Shown: piece after piece, positions 37,042 through 44,887 of the stretch | Position numbering within the stretch: the stretch's first letter is position 1 | Layout: every line of letters starts with the position of its first letter | Assembly: GCF_025562755.1 (NCBI RefSeq) | Contig: NZ_CP103300.1 | Span: 4,961,001 to 5,025,000 of the forward strand | Length of the DNA stretch: 64,000 bases | From: Endozoicomonas euniceicola | Lineage (GTDB): Bacteria > Pseudomonadota > Gammaproteobacteria > Pseudomonadales > Endozoicomonadaceae | Direction of reading: 5' to 3' | Program-made: the position numbers and the translations under genes | Notes under the pieces: model-generated | Database searches by the model: none | What the model was told of the DNA's origin: nothing | Seen by the model: the letters and a program-made list of their open reading frames with translations, nothing else

Positions 37042-37877
37042 GTCAGTTGTCTCTGGTTTTCTTCACTGTTCTGGCACAAAGCGCAGTTGGTTTGTTTGTC
37101 ACTCTTGGCCTGGTTGAAATGCTGGCCAAGCCAAATGAAAAGGTGATGACACGCAGCTTTATGGCCGTGTTTGTTCTGTTGGGTTTGGGTGCGGTGGCAT
37201 CGATCACCCACCTGGGACAACCTTTCCGGATGTTCAACGTATTGTTGGGTCTGGAACACTTCTCTGCACTGAGTCTGGAAATTGTGGCTCTTAGCCTGTT
37301 TGGTGGTGCCGGTGTCACCTATACGGCTATGCGGCTTTTTGGTATTGCACCAGGATTGCAAAAGCTGGTGTTGCCTGTTGCCATGGTGTTGGGAGTTGTT
37401 TTGATTCTTGCTATTTCAAGAGTTTACACGCTGGCAACAGTAACGAGCTGGAACAGCAACTGGACACCTTTTCAGTTCCTGATGACGGCAGCGGTTGTGG
37501 GGCCCATAGCGGCGGCTGCATTATTGCGCTTTCAGTCAGTCAACCTTAGCGGTCTGGCTCTGACTGATAAAGCGTTAGGAATGGCTGTATTGATGACAAT
37601 GACCATTGCCCTGGTGGGTTATGTAGGCTACTTGTTCTGGCTGGGACAGTTACCGGTTGCTGTTAATCCTATGGCGATGCTGAGCTACGGTCAGATACTG
37701 ACGGTGGTTCGTCTGGTGCTTCTGGTGGGTGGGGTACTGATGTTTGCAGTCTCTGCCATGCGTGGTGGCAACAGTGGTTATCCGGCTGCAATCAGCTTTG
37801 TTGTCGTGCTGGCCTCTGAATTTATGGGTCGTGCTTTCTTCTACGATATCTATCTGAGTGCTGGTTCCGGCATGTAA
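37038..37877 (+). CDS. dmsC: DMSO reductase membrane anchor
   Basis: 279 residues with eight hydrophobic segments and the DmsC features LGLGAVASITHLGQPFRMFN and ASEFMGRAFFYDIYL. It oxidises menaquinol and holds DmsAB at the inner membrane. Start overlaps the dmsB stop by 4 bp (ATGA), with AGGAGG upstream. Confidence 0.95.
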   Translation: MSQLSLVFFTVLAQSAVGLFVTLGLVEMLAKPNEKVMTRSFMAVFVLLGLGAVASITHLGQPFRMFNVLLGLEHFSALSLEIVALSLFGGAGVTYTAMRLFGIAPGLQKLVLPVAMVLGVVLILAISRVYTLATVTSWNSNWTPFQFLMTAAVVGPIAAAALLRFQSVNLSGLALTDKALGMAVLMTMTIALVGYVGYLFWLGQLPVAVNPMAMLSYGQILTVVRLVLLVGGVLMFAVSAMRGGNSGYPAAISFVVVLASEFMGRAFFYDIYLSAGSGM

Positions 37878-37890
37878 GTGATAACGCCTG

Positions 37891-37934
37891 GCAGCCCCGG
37901 GTCAGCGACTGCTGGCTCAGGGTTGCACTGTTTT
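37891..37934 (+). terminator. hairpin after dmsC
   Basis: GCAGCCC...GTCAGC pairs with GCTGGC...GGGTTGC around a GACT loop, followed by ACTGTTTT, 13 bp after the dmsC stop. Pairing is imperfect. Confidence 0.4.
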
Positions 37935-38082
37935 CCCGCCTTTTTACTGCCCCCATGGACATATTTTAAGAGCAAAGCCCATTTGTTGATGGAGGAAGGT
38001 GGGTCAGTACTTGTTATTGCTGAGGCTGATCCGGCTGTTGATCCATCCATGATATCTCTCTTTTGATCATACCGCTTATGAT

Positions 38083-39168
38083 CTAGAGCACTTCCAGACC
38101 CGATGCCTTAAAACAGGCGAACACTGTATTGCCAGCAGACAGTTGTAATGTATCAAAGGACTTTCGGGTGATCTGGCAGATCAGTTCCTGCTCTCCAAGA
38201 CTCAGGGAGAGCAGTACATGATGATGGCCCTGCTTCTGCAAACTGGCAATATGGACCGGTATACAGTTCTGGATGCTGGATGCCTGTAAAGGCTCCAGGG
38301 TCAGGCTGATTTCACTGGCTGGCACCACCACCCTTACAGGGGTTCCTGTTGGTCGGCTGTTCAGTTGACCTGCGTACAGCCTGTGTTGATCGACCTGTAT
38401 TGTTGTAAGCCCGTAGTGTGGATCGTGCTTCAATACGGTGGCATCCAGCGCTGATAAAGGCTGGTCGCTGTTATCCTGTTCCTCCAACCGGTTAAGCAAG
38501 TGTCGGCAGATCCCTTTTTCAATGACCTGTCCCTGGTGCATCAGCAGCAGGCTGTCTGCCAGCCTTGCCACTTCTTCTTTAGAATGACTGACAAAAACGA
38601 CGGGGATTTTGAATTCCCGCTGAATCTGTTTCAGACAGGGCATTATGCTGAGCCGGGAAGGCCAGTCCAGAGAGGCCAGCGGTTCGTCCATTAACAGCAG
38701 GGAAGGGGCGTTAAGAAGAGTGCGGGCAATGGCAACCCGCTGTTTTTCTCCGCCGGACAGTTTATCCACCGTTCGCTCCAGCAGATGTCCGATACCCATC
38801 TGCTGAATGATGTCAGCAAAAGACAGTGCCGCCTGATTCGGGTTAGCCCGTTTCCGGGCAAACTGAAGGTTGCCCGTCACATTCAGGTGCGGAAACAGTC
38901 TCGCCTCCTGAAAAATGTAACCAATGCCCCGCTGCTCTGGTGGTAAAAAAATACCCTGCTCCGAATCAAGCCATGTGCGACCGTTACAGATTATCCGGCC
39001 CTGTACGCCGGTTTCCAGCCCGGCAAGACAGCGTAGCAGTGACGTCTTTCCGCACCCGGATGACCCCATAACTCCCCAGATACCATCGAGTGCCAGGCTC
39101 TGGTCGAGACTGATATGAAAATGATCCCTGGGCAGGTCCAGCGTAAATTGCAGAATGTTGTTATCCAT
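38083..39168 (-). CDS. modC: molybdate ABC transporter ATPase
   Basis: 361 residues. ABC domain with Walker A GSSGCGKTSLL, signature LSGGEKQRVAIARTLL, Walker B LLLMDEPLASLD and the switch HSKEEVARLAD; a C-terminal molybdate-binding TOBE domain follows (from about residue 290). It powers molybdate uptake through ModB. The ATG at 39168 overlaps the modB stop (TGATG), implying coupled translation. Confidence 0.95.
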   Translation of the reverse strand: MDNNILQFTLDLPRDHFHISLDQSLALDGIWGVMGSSGCGKTSLLRCLAGLETGVQGRIICNGRTWLDSEQGIFLPPEQRGIGYIFQEARLFPHLNVTGNLQFARKRANPNQAALSFADIIQQMGIGHLLERTVDKLSGGEKQRVAIARTLLNAPSLLLMDEPLASLDWPSRLSIMPCLKQIQREFKIPVVFVSHSKEEVARLADSLLLMHQGQVIEKGICRHLLNRLEEQDNSDQPLSALDATVLKHDPHYGLTTIQVDQHRLYAGQLNSRPTGTPVRVVVPASEISLTLEPLQASSIQNCIPVHIASLQKQGHHHVLLSLSLGEQELICQITRKSFDTLQLSAGNTVFACFKASGLEVL

Positions 39169-39830
39169 CAACGTTGATTCCCCCGACGATCAATACTGTA
39201 CAGAACAACCAGTAAGGCCATGGCAAAGGCAAGCAGGCCGCCGGCAATGGTATGGGCCGTTGCAAACTGCTGGGTTTCCACCGCATCAAACAGGGCGATG
39301 GACAATACCTGGGTTTCACCGGGAATATTGCCGCCAATCATTAAGACCACACCAAACTCACCAACGGTATGGGCAAAGCCCATGCAGGCAGCCAGAAGCA
39401 GGGCGCGCTGGGTGTTGGGCAGAACAATCGTCATGAAACGATCCAGACGACGGGCGCCCAGCATTGCAGCCGCTTCAAGCAGGCCATGATCCAGCTGTTC
39501 AAAGGATCGCTGCAATGGTTGTACGACAAAAGGCAGGGAGTACAGTACCGAAGCGACCACCAGACCGGAAAAGCTGAACGCCAGCGTAGAGCCGGTTATG
39601 CTCAGCCAGAGCTGTCCCGGAGGGTTGTTGGGCGAAAAGGCCAGCAGCAGGTAAAAGCCCAGTACCGTCGGTGGCAAAACCAGCGGCAGCCCAACCAGTG
39701 CTTCAATCACCGGTCGCAGACGACTGCGCATAGTGGAGAGCTTCCATGCCAGGGGAATGCCAGTCACCATTAAAATCAGAGTGGTGGTTAACGCCAGTTT
39801 CAGAGTCAGCCAGACTGCTGCTGATAACAT
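39168..39830 (-). CDS. modB: molybdate ABC transporter permease
   Basis: 220 residues with five to six membrane segments. The binding-protein-dependent permease loop is EAAAMLGARRLDRFMTIVLP, and GFAHTVGEFGVVLMIGGNIPGET is characteristic of ModB. It lies 15 bp after modA and overlaps modC. Confidence 0.95.
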   Translation of the reverse strand: MLSAAVWLTLKLALTTTLILMVTGIPLAWKLSTMRSRLRPVIEALVGLPLVLPPTVLGFYLLLAFSPNNPPGQLWLSITGSTLAFSFSGLVVASVLYSLPFVVQPLQRSFEQLDHGLLEAAAMLGARRLDRFMTIVLPNTQRALLLAACMGFAHTVGEFGVVLMIGGNIPGETQVLSIALFDAVETQQFATAHTIAGGLLAFAMALLVVLYSIDRRGNQR

Positions 39831-39845
39831 AAGTCGCCAGTTTCC

Positions 39846-40595
39846 TTACTTTGCGGGTCGGTATCCGTGATTGGCAATATAAGCCTGACTGGTGTCACTG
39901 AGCAGAAAGTCCCTGAAGATTTTAGCCAGAGGCTGTTTGCTTCGTTTCAAAAGTACCAGCTCCTGCCGGATCGGGGCGTAGTAATCTTCGGGGATTTCCA
40001 GCAAGTGGCTTTCAGGCTGATCCATAACCTGGGACTTTGCCACCAGACCCAGACTGACATTACCGCTGACTACAAACTGCCACGTCTGCTGAATGTTAGC
40101 CCCCTGAATCAGCCTGCCCTGATAGCCCTGCCAGAGGTGCATCTTTTCCAGGGTCTGTTGTGCCGCAAGACCATAGGGTGCCAGTGCCGGATTGGCAATC
40201 GCCAGACGACCTTTATATTCTTCCAGAGTCTTCAGACTCAGGGGGCTGTCAGAGGTGCTCCATAACACCAGACGACCATAGGCGTAAGGTTCACGACTGC
40301 CGGGAACGATTAAGTCATCCTGCTCCAGCCTTGCGGGGCGTTCTGCATCGGCTGACAGGAACAGGTCAAAAGGTGCGCCATTGCTGATCTGGTTGTAGAG
40401 AGTGCCGGATGAAGCCGATGAGACCAGCACTTTACTATCGTGCTGCTGTTCGAACTCCTTTGCCAGTTCGTCAATAACGGGTTTGAAATTAGCGGCCACC
40501 GCCAGTCTAAGGTTGGCGGCGTTAGCAATCGGACTGAGCATTGTCGTCAATAGTGCCAGGCCGCACAGGACAATTCTCAAAGCTTTACTCTGCAT
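39846..40595 (-). CDS. modA: molybdate-binding periplasmic protein
   Basis: 249 residues. Signal peptide (hydrophobic IVLCGLALLTTMLS, cleavage after IANA), then ANLRLAVAANFKPVIDEL and VSSASSGTLYNQISNGAPFDLFLSAD in parts, the ModA pattern. The ATG at 40595 overlaps the moaE stop (TAATG) and has GGGAAG upstream, so the uptake genes are translationally tied to the cofactor genes. Confidence 0.95.
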   Translation of the reverse strand: MQSKALRIVLCGLALLTTMLSPIANAANLRLAVAANFKPVIDELAKEFEQQHDSKVLVSSASSGTLYNQISNGAPFDLFLSADAERPARLEQDDLIVPGSREPYAYGRLVLWSTSDSPLSLKTLEEYKGRLAIANPALAPYGLAAQQTLEKMHLWQGYQGRLIQGANIQQTWQFVVSGNVSLGLVAKSQVMDQPESHLLEIPEDYYAPIRQELVLLKRSKQPLAKIFRDFLLSDTSQAYIANHGYRPAK

Positions 40596-41053
40596 TAATC
40601 TTCCCATCGTTGCGCTGCATCCTTGTCGCTCTGTCGTTCTTCAACCCACCGGTCACCCCCGGGTGTTGTTTCTTTTTTCCAGAAAGGCGCTCGGGTTTTC
40701 AGGTAGTCCATAATAAAATCGCAGGCGGCAAAGGCGTCCTGTCGATGCGCACTGGCCGTGCCGACAAAGACAATGCGGTCTGTGGGGTGGAGCTGGCCGA
40801 CCCGGTGTATAACGCTGACGCCGTACAGTGACCAGCGCTCGCTGGCTTCTTCCGCTATGGCCTGCAAAGCGCTTTCGGTCATGCCCGGATAATGTTCCAG
40901 GTATAATCCATTGACCTGATTGTCCAGATTATTGTCCCGCACCAGCCCGGTAAAGGTGACAACCCCACCCACGGCAGCATTATCAGATAACCTTGCCTGC
41001 TCCTGAGCAGAGTCAAAATCCTCGTTTTGAACAGAAATATAAACAGCAGTCAT
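40595..41053 (-). CDS. moaE: molybdopterin synthase large subunit
   Basis: 152 residues with GGVVTFTGLVRDNN, LYLEHYPGMTESAL, VIHRVGQLHPTDRIVFVGTAS, HRQDAFAACDFIMDYLKTRA and PFWKKE (catalytic Lys region). Together with MoaD it adds two sulfurs to the pterin intermediate. Starts 2 bp after the moaD stop. Confidence 0.96.
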   Translation of the reverse strand: MTAVYISVQNEDFDSAQEQARLSDNAAVGGVVTFTGLVRDNNLDNQVNGLYLEHYPGMTESALQAIAEEASERWSLYGVSVIHRVGQLHPTDRIVFVGTASAHRQDAFAACDFIMDYLKTRAPFWKKETTPGGDRWVEERQSDKDAAQRWED

Positions 41054-41055
41054 GG

Positions 41056-41307
41056 TTATCCCCCTGTCACTGGCGGGAAGAATGCGACTTCATCACCGTC
41101 TTTTAATTCAGCATCATGGCGGGTCATGGTTTGATTTAATGCAACGAGGGTTCGCCTGTCTTCCATAATTTCACGCCAGTCGTCGCCTTTTTCAGACAAC
41201 TGCTGCCGTAGCGCCGACAGGTTAGCAGGTTGCTCTTCGGGGGGGAGTGCCAGCTCATTGCAGTTCAGTTGCTCGCGGTAGCTGGCGAAAAATAATACTT
41301 TCATCAT
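41056..41307 (-). CDS. moaD: molybdopterin synthase sulfur carrier
   Basis: 83 residues, ubiquitin-like, starting MMKVLFFASYREQL and ending FFPPVTGG; the terminal GG is thiocarboxylated and donates sulfur. Two ATGs lie back to back. Between moaC and moaE in the operon. Confidence 0.94.
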   Translation of the reverse strand: MMKVLFFASYREQLNCNELALPPEEQPANLSALRQQLSEKGDDWREIMEDRRTLVALNQTMTRHDAELKDGDEVAFFPPVTGG

Positions 41308-41340
41308 AGGACTTACATCGTCTAGTTCATTCCAACCTGT

Positions 41341-41814
41341 TTAATCAGCCACATAGTGACCGCTTTTGCCCCCACTTTTTTCCAGTACGCGAATGCCATC
41401 AACCCGCATGTCTTTGTCTGCGGCTTTACACATATCGTAAATGGTTAAAGCCGCTACCGAGGCGGCGGTGAGGGCTTCCATTTCGACACCGGTTTTGCCA
41501 CTCAGACGACAACAGCTTTCAATACGAATACGGTTGTGCTCTGGCTGAATCTCAAACTCGACGCCAATATAATTCAACATCAATGGATGGCACAGGGGGA
41601 TAAGCGTGCCGCACTGTTTTGCGGCCTGAATACCAGCGATGCGGGCCACTGCCAGCACATCGCCTTTTTTCAGGCCATTATCCTGCACCAGTATCAGGGT
41701 TTGGGGCTTCATGGTGATATAGGCTTCGGCTCTGGCTTCACGACGAGAGACGTCTTTGTCGCCAACATCCACCATGCTGGCTTTGCCCAGGGCATCGGTA
41801 TGGGTCAGGCTCAT
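41341..41814 (-). CDS. moaC: cyclic pyranopterin monophosphate synthase
   Basis: 157 residues: MVDVGDKDVSRREARAEA, CGTLIPLCHPLML, GVEMEALTAASVAALTIYDM and KSGGKSGHY, all diagnostic of MoaC. It converts the MoaA product to cyclic pyranopterin monophosphate. Its ATG overlaps the stop of the preceding frame (ATGA). Confidence 0.97.
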   Translation of the reverse strand: MSLTHTDALGKASMVDVGDKDVSRREARAEAYITMKPQTLILVQDNGLKKGDVLAVARIAGIQAAKQCGTLIPLCHPLMLNYIGVEFEIQPEHNRIRIESCCRLSGKTGVEMEALTAASVAALTIYDMCKAADKDMRVDGIRVLEKSGGKSGHYVAD

Positions 41815-43028
41815 TGGCTTACAGCCTTGACGGGTTCAACATTCTTCAGCTGTTCTACGAAGTTGCAGGGGCGGTGCCTGCTGTCCAGCTGTTCTTTGAT
41901 AATGCCTTCCCACGCAGTTTTGCAGGCGTTGTTGGAGCCGGGCATAACAAAGATAACGGTGCCATTGGCAAAACCGGCAACGGTTCTGGACTGAATGGTT
42001 GAAGTGCCGATCTGTTCATAGGACAGCTGGCGGAACAGCTCACCATAGCCGTCTACTTCCTTGTCAAATAGTGGTAGAACGGCTTCCGGCGTGCTGTCTC
42101 TGCCAGAGAAACCAGTGCCTCCGGTGATCAGAACAGCCTGAACCGTGTTAGCAGCAATCCAGCGGGACAGTACCTCACGAATTTTGTAGATGTCGTCTTT
42201 TACAATGGCCTTTTCTGCCAGAAGATGACCTTCAGACTTAAGTTGATCGACCAGCAGGCGACCGGATGTGTCATTGTCTTCGGTGCGGGTATCGGAAACG
42301 GTCAGAACCGCAATATGCAGTGGAATAAATTCTGAAGCTTGCTTGTGCGCCATGGGGTCTCTCTGTTGTTGCGAGCACTCTTTATGAATGTTTTTAGGTT
42401 TATTAGTGCTCTGGCTCCGGGCAAAAGTCTGGCAGGCGTGCCATTCTTCCGGAGTGTTAGTGTTTATGAACAGTGTTTCCTGATCCTGTGCAGGCAGGGG
42501 AACTGCCCTGCTATCCAGGTATCTGAGCAAACGCCGGATTGAGTAATCTTTTCGGTCAGGACTATGAATAGCCCACTCAACTCTTTCCCGCAGGCAGGCG
42601 GTCACCGGCAGACAAAAGGGTAGTGCGAAGTCCTGAAAATGGCAGGGTGACTGGTGCTGCCTGCTGCGGTCTGCCAGATACTTTAGTAGCTCTGTCGAGA
42701 GCAGCGGCATATCAACGGGTACTGCCAGCAGTCTAGTTAAAAAGCAATCGTCGTTTGGTATTTTAGAGAGTGCCGCATGTATGCCGCTGAGCGGGCCTCT
42801 CCCCGGTAGTCGGTCAGTCACCGTTCTGCCAGGCTGACGGGCAGTTATCTGGTTGTTACCACTGATCAGAACCGGGTCTGCGCCGGCAGCTGCCAGTTTG
42901 TCAGCCATTGCCAGAAACAGCGGCTTTTCCTGCCACTCCAGCAAGGCTTTGTTGCGGCCCATCCTGGATGACTGCCCGCCAGCCAGAACCAGCCCGTATA
43001 AACTGCTCATAGGGATTTTTAAAACCAT
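41811..43028 (-). CDS. MobA-MoaB in one continuous reading frame
   Basis: 405 codons. Residues ~1-210 are MobA (LYGLVLAGGQSSRMGRNKAL nucleotidyl-transferase motif, DRLPGRGPLSGIHAAL, VPVDMPLL), which attaches GMP to molybdopterin. Residues ~226-405 are MoaB (LHIAVLTVSDTRTEDNDTSG, VLITGGTGFSGRDSTPEAV, VFVMPGSNNACKTAW), a molybdopterin adenylyltransferase-type protein. A Gln/Ser/Lys-rich joint of about 20 residues links them. An internal ATG (complement of 42351-42353) starts MAHKQASEF with GAGAG upstream, so MoaB could also be made alone. For the N-terminus AGGA lies very close to the ATG at 43028; the ATG at 43010 is an alternative. First gene of the leftward moa-mod operon. Confidence 0.88.
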   Translation of the reverse strand: MVLKIPMSSLYGLVLAGGQSSRMGRNKALLEWQEKPLFLAMADKLAAAGADPVLISGNNQITARQPGRTVTDRLPGRGPLSGIHAALSKIPNDDCFLTRLLAVPVDMPLLSTELLKYLADRSRQHQSPCHFQDFALPFCLPVTACLRERVEWAIHSPDRKDYSIRRLLRYLDSRAVPLPAQDQETLFINTNTPEEWHACQTFARSQSTNKPKNIHKECSQQQRDPMAHKQASEFIPLHIAVLTVSDTRTEDNDTSGRLLVDQLKSEGHLLAEKAIVKDDIYKIREVLSRWIAANTVQAVLITGGTGFSGRDSTPEAVLPLFDKEVDGYGELFRQLSYEQIGTSTIQSRTVAGFANGTVIFVMPGSNNACKTAWEGIIKEQLDSRHRPCNFVEQLKNVEPVKAVSQ

Positions 43029-43316
43029 TTTCCTGAAGCGATGCTAGCAGAATCGCTGCCAATGAGACAGGGCTCAGGTCGGCGGACTGACTGTTTGTGT
43101 TCTGACAGAAATTCCGGAATACGCTGCTGCAGAAAGTAGTTCAGATGGTTAAACAGTTCTTCCGGCAGGAGCCTCGGCCTGCAAAAATAATGGATACAGA
43201 GTAAGAACCGTGAATCTGCGTTGAAACCTGTCTGAACACTACGGTTATCAGAAAGAAATAAACCTGAATATAATGAGTGCTGCAAAGCAACCTTAAGTAA
43301 GCGGGTGAGACATTAC

Positions 43317-44063
43317 ATGAGAAGCAGACTAAGCTTTGGATCTCCTTTTCTGCATAGAATTTCCAGTCTTGAAGAACGGTTCGAGAGAAGTCGCTTTCCC
43401 TTCAATATCCCTGCTTTTGAGAATGGAATTAATATTACCCTTGATTCAAAAGTAACCATGCTGGTTGGTGAAAATGGTAGCGGGAAGTCCACGTTGCTGG
43501 AAGCTATAGCAGAATGCTGTGGCTTCAACCCTGAAGGAGGGAGTCGAGACCATTACAGGGAGCAGTTCGAAGATCGTTCTGAATTAGCCAGCGCGCTCAG
43601 ATTGTCATGGATGCCAAGAACAACAGAGGGCTTCTTTCTCAGGGCTGAAAGCTTTTTCAACTTCGCTACTTACATTGAAACCGTTTCAGACCTGCGTGCT
43701 TACGGGGGGAAGTCATTACACAAGCAGTCACACGGTGAGTCCTTTCTGGCATTATTTGAAAACAGGTTCGAACAGGGGTTCTATATTCTCGACGAGCCGG
43801 AAGCCGCTCTTTCTCCACAAAGACAGCTCACATTCATGAGTATCATCAATCAACTGGAAGTTCCCGGTCATGCGCAATTTCTGATTGCAACTCACTCTCC
43901 TATCCTGTTGAGCTACCCGGGTGCCAAAGTGATCAGTTTTGATGATGGCTGCATCAAAGAAATAAACTACCAGGACAGCAGTCACTACCAACTGACAAAG
44001 TCTTTCCTTGAAGCCCCGGAAAGGTATTTTCGCTGGTTATTTGAACAAAAGGACGATAGCTGA
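43317..44063 (+). CDS. AAA-family ATPase (SMC/ABC-like)
   Basis: 248 residues from the ATG at 43317; a GTG at 43305 is in frame. Walker A VGENGSGKSTLLEAIA, an ABC-like signature around KQSHGESFLALF and Walker B FYILDEPEAALSPQRQ with a following HSPILL switch histidine are all present, so it should hydrolyse ATP. It is the small stand-alone AAA type often annotated as an ATP-binding protein, with no coiled-coil insert or nuclease. No partner gene is next to it. Divergent from the moa-mod operon. Confidence 0.85.
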   Translation: MRSRLSFGSPFLHRISSLEERFERSRFPFNIPAFENGINITLDSKVTMLVGENGSGKSTLLEAIAECCGFNPEGGSRDHYREQFEDRSELASALRLSWMPRTTEGFFLRAESFFNFATYIETVSDLRAYGGKSLHKQSHGESFLALFENRFEQGFYILDEPEAALSPQRQLTFMSIINQLEVPGHAQFLIATHSPILLSYPGAKVISFDDGCIKEINYQDSSHYQLTKSFLEAPERYFRWLFEQKDDS

Positions 44064-44096
44064 GACTGTTTATGGGCGTTCTTCGTTGCGCTACTC

Positions 44097-44168
44097 AGTT
44101 GACATCCTCCCCGCCCTGAAAAGGGTTTTGCGACACCCTCTAAAAGTACGGGGTTTTACGTGGATTCG
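44097..44168 (-). mobile_element. solo IS605-type right-end remnant
   Basis: The plus strand reads TTGACATCCTCCCCGCCCTG, then a small hairpin (CCCT-GAAA-AGGG) and an outer CCCCG/CGGGG pair, ending near GTGGATTC. This is the complement of the usual right end of IS200/IS605 elements. No tnpB coding sequence remains beside it, and it differs from the right end at 15053. Confidence 0.5.
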
Positions 44169-44254
44169 ATAAAGAATAAAGATATTCTTTGGTGGGATAT
44201 AAAAATCACTGTCTGGCAGTTGCTACCAGACAGCATGGATAGAAAACAACCTTG

Positions 44255-44407
44255 ATTGCCAACTTAATGGTGTATCTGTCAAAACGCTGATAGATACACA
44301 ATTAAGTTGGCAATTACTATGTCTTGCAAGCCCCTGATATGTATAGCTTTAAAACAACTGTTTGAACATTGTAAACACATTTAAGTTGGCAATTAGCTTT
44401 AGAGCTA
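44255..44407. repeat. compound palindrome with 14 bp arms and an extra arm copy
   Basis: ATTGCCAACTTAAT (44255-44268) pairs with ATTAAGTTGGCAAT (44301-44314), with an inner GTGTATCT/AGATACAC pair. The word TTAAGTTGGCAATTA returns at 44381-44395, and GTATAGCT (44341) pairs with AGCTATAC (44403). The layout suggests a small non-coding mobile element or nested copies of one. Confidence 0.7.
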
Positions 44408-44565
44408 TACGGTTAAGAAGTCTGCTTTTTGTTACAAAATAAAAATATCAATAAAAACAACCGGTTGCATCGTATTTTTTGTATCTTTTGCGTGAGCATT
44501 CGGTGACTCCTATAGTCTAAGCCCCCACCCATTCTTCTCAGAGCGATTTTTTGCACACGACATAA

Positions 44566-44647
44566 AAGTGAGCTGATAAAAACCTGTGCTCCAAAACTTG
44601 GAGTCCAAACCATCGCTTCAAGAAGTATGAATTTCATCAGCTCACTT
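44566..44647. repeat. 12 bp inverted repeat enclosing a small hairpin
   Basis: AAGTGAGCTGAT (44566-44577) and ATCAGCTCACTT (44636-44647) are exact complements. Inside lies CTCCAA-AAC-TTGGAG (44590-44604). Together they make an 82 nt nested structure upstream of the transporter. Confidence 0.75.
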
Positions 44648-44887
44648 AACCAACAGCTTCAGCTCTATCAAAAAAAGGAGGGCAAATTAGAATCGAATAG
44701 TCAGGATCCATATCCACCCTGAGTAATGGAGCAACTTGCCCTACCTCCTACCGTTATTCCTGTCCCATCGTCATTGAGGTAGCTGGTCGGTTTACGGGTC
44801 TTATTGACTAACATCAACACCCCCTACAATTCCATTCGATACAGTGATGTGGTTATAGCTATTTGTACTTACAGGGACACTTTGGTA

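Larger units (their letters stand above)
44064..44887. other. gene-free interval with mobile-element remnants and palindromes
   Basis: 824 bp without a convincing gene. It holds an IS605-type right-end remnant (44097-44168), a compound palindrome with a third copy of its arm (44255-44407) and another nested palindrome (44566-44647). A short minus-strand frame at 44413-44637 crosses these and is not supported. It looks like a site of repeated insertion. Confidence 0.6.

Noticed and set aside
37878..38066. Small plus-strand frame after dmsC
   Set aside because: It starts at the dmsC stop, runs through a hairpin and has no ribosome-binding site.
43019..43285. 88-codon minus-strand frame from a TTG overlapping the mobA start
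   Set aside because: Start codon rare, no family resemblance, Shine-Dalgarno weak; the 10 bp overlap with mobA alone is not enough.
44413..44637. 74-codon minus-strand frame
   Set aside because: It crosses a nested palindrome in a repeat-rich interval and has no protein-like motif beyond a hydrophobic run.
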